Assembly: GCA_019348335.1 (NCBI GenBank) | Contig: JAHWJR010000130.1 | Coordinates: forward strand, 1-5,569 | DNA from: Actinomycetota bacterium | GTDB lineage: Bacteria; Actinomycetota; Acidimicrobiia; Acidimicrobiales; CADCSY01 | Direction of reading: 5' to 3' | Length of the DNA: 5,569 nucleotides | Part shown: one piece after another, positions 1-5,569 of the stretch | Layout: every line of letters starts with the position of its first letter | How positions within the stretch are numbered: position 1 is the first letter of the stretch | Made by a program: the position numbers and the translations under genes | Notes under the pieces: model-generated | The model's input: the letters and a program-made list of their open reading frames with translations, nothing else | The model's database searches: none | Told to the model about the DNA's origin: nothing

Positions 1-44
1 CTCTGGATGGCGGCCAGGAGAAGAACAGTGCGGAGGGTGCCGGC

Positions 45-112
45 TCCGCCGGCGCTCGGAGCACGATCAACTCGCCCGAGTGGAGCGAGCGAAGCGAGCG
101 AACGAGGGCGAA
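45..112. repeat. 68-bp direct repeat, copy 1
   Basis: First of two near-identical 68-bp units, offset by 73 bp from the second (118-185). By eye 65 of 68 positions match; the differences are at 56/129, 70/143 and 92/165. The unit is rich in the small word GCGAGCG. It also carries short inverted arms: GCTCCG at 43-48 with CGGAGC at 57-62, and TCGCCC at 72-77 with GGGCGA at 106-111. It lies past the ettA stop codon and has no coding logic of its own. It looks like an intergenic repeat; whether it recurs elsewhere in the genome cannot be told from this window. Confidence 0.85.
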
Positions 113-119
113 GGCCCTC
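104..119 (-). terminator. Possible GC hairpin terminator downstream of ettA
   Basis: GAGGGC (104-109) and GCCCTC (114-119) form a perfect 6-bp stem with a 4-base loop, about 70 bases past the ettA stop codon. It is built across the junction of the two 68-bp repeats. No T-rich tract follows on the minus strand, so it is not a classical intrinsic terminator. Actinobacteria often use GC hairpins with poor or no U-tracts, which is why it is listed at low confidence. Confidence 0.25.
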
Positions 120-185
120 CGCCGGCGCCCGGAGCACGATCAGCTCGCCCGAGTGGAGCGAGCGCAGCGAGCGAACGAGGGCGAA
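118..185. repeat. 68-bp direct repeat, copy 2
   Basis: Second unit of the tandem pair, separated from copy 1 by five bases (113-117). It ends one base before the ettA stop codon, which occupies 187-189 on the minus strand, so any ettA mRNA reads straight into it. The inverted arms CTCCG (117-121) and CGGAG (130-134), with an 8-base loop, match the position of those in copy 1. The remaining bases 1-44 of the window show no recognisable feature. Confidence 0.85.
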
Positions 186-186
186 T

Positions 187-1866
<1,680 letters not shown>

Positions 1867-1872
1867 GCCCCG

Positions 1873-1878
1873 ACCGTA
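1873..1878 (-). promoter_or_regulatory. Possible -10 element giving a leaderless ettA transcript
   Basis: On the minus strand TACGGT, a TANNNT hexamer, ends six bases before the ettA ATG. At that spacing transcription would begin at or next to the start codon. Leaderless mRNAs are common in actinobacteria, and this gene lacks a convincing ribosome binding site. I see no good -35 hexamer at the expected distance. In GC-rich DNA a match this short is weak evidence. Confidence 0.25.
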
Positions 1879-1939
1879 CCGGCCAGACCGCCCGGCTCCG
1901 TTCCCGCGTCAGCGGGGGCCGACGCCGAAGACCCGCCTG

Positions 1940-2749
1940 CTAGCTCAGGAGGTGGAGGGCCAGCTCGGACATGCCGTCGTCGGCCAGGCGGCGCAGCCCG
2001 GCCTCGCCCCCAGGGCCACTGTCCTCCAGCACCCACAACCCGTCTTCGGTCCCGAAGGCCCGGACGTGACGTTGCGGCGGGCCTGAGCCCCACACGTCGC
2101 CCCGCTCCAGCTCCGTGATCGTCCGGGCGACGTCGGCGAGCCGGCGAGGGTCGGGAACCGCCTCGGGCGCCGCCCCGGCTGCCCGTACCGGGAGGGCGGG
2201 GCCGGCAAGGTTGTCGGGGTCGAGCGAGCCGTCCACGAAGATCACCTCCCGCTCCCGGGAGCGAAAGGTCAGCACGTGCTGGCCGGCCTCACGGTTGATG
2301 TCGTCGTGCAGGATCGTGCCGTCGTCGAGGACCAGGACGGCCCCAGCCCATGCCGCCAGCTCGCCGAGCTCCCAGCGCCAGGTGAGTTGGACGACGGCCC
2401 GCTCGAAGGCCATGACGAGTGCATCCAGACCCACAGACAGATCGACGCTGTCCGGGGCGTCGTCGGGGTACGTGATCAGCCCATGGGCAACGTTCAGGCG
2501 CTCCACCGTCCGGACGGTCACTGCCCGCAGGGCCGGATCGAGGCTCCACTGGTAGGGGGTCCAGTGGGGATGAGGTTCGGCATCCAGGCCGGCGAACCGC
2601 CGGCACAACAGGAGCTCTTCGTCGAGCAGCTCGCCGACCACGACGTCACGGCTGGCGGCGAGGGGCGCCAATCGGTCCCAGTGCACCTCGCCCGAGCGGT
2701 CGGCGAGCGCGGACAGATCGGCGGGGGTGTGGGCAGAGCGGCGCGTCAC
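1940..2749 (-). CDS. Unrecognised soluble protein A, paralogue of the protein at 4671-5558
   Basis: A 269-aa protein if it starts at GTG 2749. I do not recognise its family. It has no signal peptide or membrane segment. It shares an ordered set of motifs with protein B: DEEL then C at 43-49, HWTPY at 62-66, TWR at 123-125, LHDDI at 147-151 and DGLW at 236-239, with similar spacing in B. The GTG overlaps the TGA of the upstream membrane-protein gene (GTGA, 2746-2749) and has no Shine-Dalgarno, so translation probably depends on coupling. The same frame stays open up to 3232, but that extension is read in another frame by the membrane-protein gene and is rejected. The start also fits B, whose GTG at 5513 falls at the equivalent residue. 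The helical and strand pattern and the C-terminal strand with DGxW faintly recall EspG, the chaperone of type VII substrates. That is a guess from context, not a recognised match. Confidence 0.8.
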   Translation of the reverse strand: MTRRSAHTPADLSALADRSGEVHWDRLAPLAASRDVVVGELLDEELLLCRRFAGLDAEPHPHWTPYQWSLDPALRAVTVRTVERLNVAHGLITYPDDAPDSVDLSVGLDALVMAFERAVVQLTWRWELGELAAWAGAVLVLDDGTILHDDINREAGQHVLTFRSREREVIFVDGSLDPDNLAGPALPVRAAGAAPEAVPDPRRLADVARTITELERGDVWGSGPPQRHVRAFGTEDGLWVLEDSGPGGEAGLRRLADDGMSELALHLLS

Positions 2750-3288
2750 GAGGAGGCACGGCCGGTGGTTCGACGGCCGCTGGTCCGCACCGCCTGCAGC
2801 GCCTCGGCCAGTTCCTTGGCCCGGGGCCCGGGCAACAACCACAGGGAGACCTCGCCACCAGGCTTGCGCTGCTCGACGAGCACCCCTTTGCCCCATCCGA
2901 AGCCGCCGCCGTAGAGGTTCTGCCTGGTCTTGAGCCACCCGTGCTCGCGATGACCGATCCAGCTCACCGATGTTGCCGCTCCCCCGGACAGCAGCTCGAC
3001 CGCGCCCAGCTGGTTGGCGGGGACGACCAGACGACCGCGTACGTGGAGGCCGGGCTCGTCGACCTCGACGCTGCCCCATGCCTGTGGAACCACGGCCAAG
3101 CCGGTGATCAGGACGAAGGCGAGGTAGAGAGCTGCCAGCCACCATCCGGCGTTCGGCGGCCACGGACCGGGCGACCCCAGCGTGAGGTTGATGGCGGAGG
3201 CGACGGGGAGCACGACGACGAGGGCGATCCATCCGGGAGGGATGCGAGGACGGTTCCGGAAATGCGGAGTTGGCGTCGGGTCGGACAT
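2746..3288 (-). CDS. Two-helix membrane protein, DUF3093- or PH-like
   Basis: This 180-aa protein has a short polar, proline-rich N-terminus, two membrane segments at about 20-38 and 48-67, and a C-terminal cytoplasmic domain. That domain is predicted to be mostly strand: a run like VEVDEPGLHVRGRLVVP at about 74-90, then GVLVEQ, SLWLLPGP and a closing helix KELAEALQAVR. This layout resembles the actinobacterial DUF3093 family and, more loosely, bacterial PH-like domains; the family call is moderate. The ATG has an AGGGAG Shine-Dalgarno nine bases upstream, overlapping the stop codon of the preceding 323-aa gene 13 bp away. Its own TGA overlaps the GTG of protein A. The function is unknown. 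Because it directly follows a candidate membrane-active effector, an immunity role is one possibility, but DUF3093 proteins are also found outside such loci. Confidence 0.85.
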   Translation of the reverse strand: MSDPTPTPHFRNRPRIPPGWIALVVVLPVASAINLTLGSPGPWPPNAGWWLAALYLAFVLITGLAVVPQAWGSVEVDEPGLHVRGRLVVPANQLGAVELLSGGAATSVSWIGHREHGWLKTRQNLYGGGFGWGKGVLVEQRKPGGEVSLWLLPGPRAKELAEALQAVRTSGRRTTGRASS

Positions 3289-3297
3289 GGATGTGCG

Positions 3298-3303
3298 CTC
3301 CCT
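3298..3303 (-). promoter_or_regulatory. Ribosome binding site of the membrane-protein gene
   Basis: AGGGAG on the minus strand, nine bases before the ATG at 3288. It shares bases with the TAG stop codon (3302-3304) of the upstream 323-aa gene, so a ribosome ending there sits on the next gene's binding site. It supports the ATG as the true start. Confidence 0.6.
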
Positions 3304-4273
3304 AGAACAGCCGGCTCAGGAGCTTGCCGGCTCCTTCGACGACGGACGCCCCGACATCCGTGACGCCGTCCCAGGCGTCACCCGCCCAGCCCGAGACGGT
3401 GTCCCAGTTCTCGTAGACGGTCACGCCGACGACGAGGGTCGCACCGATCCCGGCGGTCACGGGGTTGGCGGTCAGCATGAGTGCTCCGCCAGCCGCCAGC
3501 AGTCCGCTCGTGGCCGTCCGCTCGTAGTCCTGCTCATTGTACGCCGCCACTGCATCGGCGCCGGCCAGCACCGCACCGACGCCGCCGAGGGCCTTGGAAC
3601 CCACCCTCAGGGTGCGCCCGGTCCGCGTGGTGTCCAGGAAGGTCCGGACACGCCGGCCGACGCCCGTGATGGGGCGGTTGGTGTGCACCGCCGAGCGAGC
3701 GTCCCTGCCTGCTCGCACCAGCCCTTTGCGGGTCTTCTTGAGCTCGCGGTATTTTGCCAACTGGACGGCGCGAATCTCGGTGCGCGGCATCGTGGCCCCG
3801 CCCGGCGTTCGAGCACGGATGCTGGCGATGTCGGGCATGGGCCGACTGCCGTACTGCCGGCCGAGGTTCCACAATCGTGTGCTGCTGCCGATGGCTCGGG
3901 TGCCGTGGACGCTGGTCGCCACGAGGCGCTGGACGGCGGCGGGGACCGTCACCCCGACGTCCGCCAGGCGGATGCCGGCGGCGATGGTCAACAGCGCCTC
4001 CCGGAAGTTCCGCACCCCCGCCCGCTCGGCCTCCTCGGCGGCGGCGCCCACCAGCGCCACGTTCTCGCCCAGGGCGGTCATGAGTCCGGCGGCGACGGCG
4101 ATGGCGTCGCCATGGGGGGGGAGCTCGGGGACGAGCTCGCTCGAGCTGCGACGAAAGCGATCGAGGGCGAGGTCGACCTCATCGCCGACGGCACGCAGGT
4201 CGTCGGCCCAGACCTCGAGGTCGGCGGCCACCTCGTACATCTCCTGAGGCACGAAGACGACCTGCTCGCTCAC
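3302..4273 (-). CDS. Candidate type VII secretion effector: WXG100-like N-terminus, hydrophobic C-terminus
   Basis: A 323-aa protein starting at GTG 4273, with GGAGG six bases upstream. Residues 8-47 and 58-105 look like two long alanine-rich helices separated by a proline turn (ELVPELPPHG). This is the helix-turn-helix shape of WXG100 proteins, but without the W-x-G. Residues 115-227 are strongly basic and probably form a linker. Residues 228-244 and 254-288 are hydrophobic and rich in Gly/Ala, flanking a polar stretch with YNEQD (245-249). A tryptophan-containing amphipathic tail ends the protein (290-323). Glycine-rich hydrophobic segments of this kind occur in membrane-acting and polymorphic-toxin proteins. 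YNEQD fits the Yxxx[D/E] export pattern, but it lies far from the helical hairpin and may be chance. The gene overlaps the WXG100 gene by GTGA, which suggests paired synthesis. No enzymatic motif is visible, so a toxin role is inferred; a structural surface protein is also possible. Confidence 0.85.
   Translation of the reverse strand: MSEQVVFVPQEMYEVAADLEVWADDLRAVGDEVDLALDRFRRSSSELVPELPPHGDAIAVAAGLMTALGENVALVGAAAEEAERAGVRNFREALLTIAAGIRLADVGVTVPAAVQRLVATSVHGTRAIGSSTRLWNLGRQYGSRPMPDIASIRARTPGGATMPRTEIRAVQLAKYRELKKTRKGLVRAGRDARSAVHTNRPITGVGRRVRTFLDTTRTGRTLRVGSKALGGVGAVLAGADAVAAYNEQDYERTATSGLLAAGGALMLTANPVTAGIGATLVVGVTVYENWDTVSGWAGDAWDGVTDVGASVVEGAGKLLSRLF
4114..4121. repeat. Run of eight G (eight C in the coding sense)
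   Basis: Homopolymer of eight bases inside the 323-aa gene, at codons 51-54 (Leu-Pro-Pro-His), which is the turn between the two N-terminal helices. With the length shown, the frame is open. A change of one base would shift the frame and abolish most of the protein. Confidence 0.9.
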
Positions 4274-4605
4274 GCCACCCCTCCGAGCCGCTCGAGGCGC
4301 TGGTGCTCGCGCTCCGCCTCCAGATGGGCCTGACGCCGGGTGTCGTCGAGTGCCTCCGCCTCGGCGAGCGCCCGGCTGATGGCTTCAGCGGTCGCTTCCA
4401 GGTCGCCCGCTTCCCTGCGCAGTGCTCGGGCGATGTCGTCGGCGTTGGCGTCGAAGCCGATGCGGGACGCACCCGACCAGTGACCGAGCCGTCCGTCGGC
4501 CGCCGACGTCAGCCGGCTGGCGGCGGCGTCGAGGGCCTGGGCGGCGGACCGGCACACTTCCCCCGCCTGGCGTGCGGCGTACTCATCGAAGTCGACGAAC
4601 TGCAT
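4270..4605 (-). CDS. WXG100 (ESAT-6-like) family protein
   Basis: This 111-aa, almost wholly helical protein has the motif W43-S-G45 in the turn (LGHWSGAS), followed by a phenylalanine at 51 and a second alanine-rich helix. Size, motif position and helix-turn-helix layout match WXG100 proteins, which are about 100 aa, form four-helix dimers and are exported by type VII (ESX) systems. The ATG at 4605 is preceded by GGAGGA at a five-base spacing, which decides the start over an in-frame ATG at 4641 (12 codons longer, inside the intergenic sequence). The C-terminal tail is highly charged (about 87-106) and lacks a clear Yxxx[D/E] export signal, so the signal may be supplied by a partner. The stop overlaps the GTG of the 323-aa gene (GTGA, 4270-4273). 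The obvious partner is therefore that protein's WXG100-like N-terminus. Confidence 0.88.
   Translation of the reverse strand: MQFVDFDEYAARQAGEVCRSAAQALDAAASRLTSAADGRLGHWSGASRIGFDANADDIARALRREAGDLEATAEAISRALAEAEALDDTRRQAHLEAEREHQRLERLGGVA
4278..4284 (-). promoter_or_regulatory. Ribosome binding site of the 323-aa gene
   Basis: GGAGGGG on the minus strand, with the GGAGG core six bases before the GTG at 4273. It lies inside the last codons of the WXG100 gene. It fixes the GTG as the start and suggests the two proteins are made in step. Confidence 0.75.
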
Positions 4606-4610
4606 GTCGT

Positions 4611-4616
4611 TCCTCC
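4611..4616 (-). promoter_or_regulatory. Ribosome binding site of the WXG100 gene
   Basis: GGAGGA on the minus strand, five bases before the ATG at 4605. It is one of the strongest Shine-Dalgarno sequences in the window. It settles the start of the WXG100 protein at 111 aa rather than the longer open frame. Confidence 0.8.
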
Positions 4617-4647
4617 GTCCGGCCAACTGAGTGAGAGGCATCGAATG

Positions 4648-4661
4648 CTATCGAACGATAG
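4648..4661. repeat. Perfect 6-bp inverted repeat upstream of the WXG100 gene
   Basis: CTATCG and CGATAG flank a two-base centre, giving CTATCGAACGATAG on the plus strand. It sits in the only AT-richer stretch of the cassette, 43 bases upstream of the WXG100 start and just past the stop codon of protein B. The flanking bases also show a loose 10-bp direct repeat (4641-4650 and 4651-4660, 8 of 10 matching). It could be an operator or a short RNA hairpin. No convincing -35/-10 pair is visible here, so its role is open. Confidence 0.4.
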
Positions 4662-4670
4662 AGCGTCAGA

Positions 4671-5558
4671 TCAGCGTCGACGGGAAGGCCAGCGCCGAGT
4701 CGGCCGAGGGGTGCCGTCGGCCAAAGCGAGCAGCTGCCTGGCCACGGCCAGGATGTCCACATCCTCCAGTCGGTGCAGGATCGCTCCGGGCTGCTGGCCG
4801 CGACGGCCCTGGAACAGCCACACCCCGTCGTCGGCGCCGTAGGTGGTCACGGCCTGCTCCTGGCCTCCCCCGGCGGAAGCCGTGACCGCCATGACCGTGC
4901 TGGACCGTGCGCCCTGGGCCAGCTCGGCCACTCGAGGCGCCAGCTCCTCGACGGTCGCCGCGGTCTGGGGGGCGTCGGTGACCGTGGCGCACCCGGTGGG
5001 ATCGAGCAGCGCCGCCAGCCATGCTCCCTCCCGGTCCTGTGGCCGCAGGACCATCTCGTGCAACCCGGCGTCGGGGGAGATGTCGTCGTGGAGCACCAGC
5101 CCGTGGGGCAGCACGAACGCCCCTCCCAGGGCGCTGGTGTCGTCGCGCACGTCGGTGCGCCACGTCACCAGCGCCGCCGCTCGGGCAATGGCCCAGGCGA
5201 GCGTTGCGTGCGGTTGTCCGAAGACCGGGCTGCCTTCGTCGTCGAAGTGGAGCAGGGCGCGGGACTGGAGGAGGCGGACGCAGGTCAACTTGGCGGCCTC
5301 GGCCTTGGCCGGAGCCAGGCCGGAGAGGTAGGGAGTCCAGTGGCGGTCACCGCTCGAGTCGGGGTCGTCGCCGCACACGACCAGCTCCTCGTCGGTGAAG
5401 GTCCCCACCACGATGTCGTGCTCTCGCGCCGTCGAGGCCAGTTGCGCCGCCGGCACCTCGTCCCCGCTGAGCGAAGGGTCGAGGGGGACCGGCCGGTGCA
5501 GGAGCTCGTTCACCGCCACCACGGGATGGTACCGAGCACGTCTGGATCGGTTCCGCAT
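4671..5558 (-). CDS. Unrecognised soluble protein B, paralogue of the protein at 1940-2749
   Basis: A 295-aa protein if it starts at ATG 5558. The family is not recognised and no signal peptide or membrane segment is visible. Motifs shared in order with protein A are DEEL then C (56-62), HWTPY (73-77), TWR (132-134), LHDDI (156-160) and DGVW (244-247). The C-terminus adds a basic tail absent from A. The start is uncertain. The ATG has no Shine-Dalgarno, and its first 15 residues are basic and have no counterpart in A. GTG codons at 5522, 5519 and 5513 are alternatives; 5513 aligns with the start of A and gives 280 aa. No in-frame stop lies between 5558 and the window edge, so a longer form cannot be excluded. 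It lies 65 bp upstream of the WXG100 gene on the same strand and may head the operon. A substrate chaperone role, like EspG in ESX systems, is a hypothesis from position and repeated copy only. Confidence 0.8.
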   Translation of the reverse strand: MRNRSRRARYHPVVAVNELLHRPVPLDPSLSGDEVPAAQLASTAREHDIVVGTFTDEELVVCGDDPDSSGDRHWTPYLSGLAPAKAEAAKLTCVRLLQSRALLHFDDEGSPVFGQPHATLAWAIARAAALVTWRTDVRDDTSALGGAFVLPHGLVLHDDISPDAGLHEMVLRPQDREGAWLAALLDPTGCATVTDAPQTAATVEELAPRVAELAQGARSSTVMAVTASAGGGQEQAVTTYGADDGVWLFQGRRGQQPGAILHRLEDVDILAVARQLLALADGTPRPTRRWPSRRR

Positions 5559-5569
5559 GGACGTGGGGT

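Noticed and set aside
45..185. Repeat pair as a CRISPR array
   Set aside because: There are only two 68-bp units, separated by five bases. There is no spacer of normal length and no cas gene nearby.
1903..1916. Hairpin CCCGC-GTCA-GCGGG between protein A and ettA as a terminator
   Set aside because: The stem is only five base pairs, has no U-tract and lies in GC-rich spacer where such stems are expected by chance.
2750..2757. GAGGAGGC on the plus strand resembling a strong ribosome binding site
   Set aside because: No plausible plus-strand gene follows it. It falls inside the coding end of the membrane-protein gene.
2750..3232. 161-residue N-terminal extension of protein A
   Set aside because: Its sequence is Arg/Gly/Ala-rich out-of-frame translation of the membrane-protein gene. 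Similarity between A and B begins only near the GTG at 2749.
3182..4333. Plus-strand open frame of 383 codons
   Set aside because: It lies opposite the 323-aa gene, which has a good ribosome binding site and coupled start. No domain is recognisable in the plus-strand product.
4606..4641. Longer WXG100 protein starting at ATG 4641
   Set aside because: The extra 12 residues read through the Shine-Dalgarno GGAGGA and have no WXG100 counterpart. The ATG at 4605 has ideal spacing.

Overview
The window is very GC-rich and every credible gene lies on the minus strand, so transcription runs from high to low coordinates. GTG starts, stop/start overlaps and a WXG100 protein point to an actinobacterium. 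A lineage outside the mycobacteria, possibly Acidimicrobiia-like, is my inference; nothing here fixes the taxon. The window contains no rRNA, tRNA, transposase, integrase or CRISPR array that I can see.

In transcription order the layout is as follows. (1) 5558-4671 is a soluble protein of unrecognised family, called B here. (2) 4670-4606 is a 65-bp gap with a short perfect inverted repeat and a strong ribosome binding site. (3) 4605-4270 is a 111-aa WXG100 (ESAT-6-like) protein. (4) 4273-3302 is a 323-aa protein with a WXG100-like helical N-terminus, a basic middle and a hydrophobic, glycine-rich C-terminus; it overlaps the WXG100 gene by GTGA. (5) 3288-2746 is a 180-aa protein with two membrane segments, resembling DUF3093 or a bacterial PH-like protein. 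(6) 2749-1940 is a second soluble protein, A, a clear paralogue of B, overlapping gene 5 by GTGA. (7) 1866-187 is the full-length ABC-F ATPase EttA, a housekeeping ribosome factor. (8) 185-45 holds two near-identical 68-bp repeats downstream of ettA; one can form a GC hairpin that might end transcription.

Genes 1 to 6 look like one accessory cassette. The likely reading is a type VII (ESX-like) secretion substrate pair: a small WXG100 partner and a longer candidate effector. A membrane protein is encoded immediately downstream, and two copies of an unknown helper-like family bracket the set. No EccC-type ATPase, EccB/D/E component or mycosin is in the window, so the cassette would depend on machinery encoded elsewhere. 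The roles of helper (possibly EspG-like chaperone), effector and immunity protein are inferences from architecture and gene order. The WXG100 and EttA calls rest on visible motifs.
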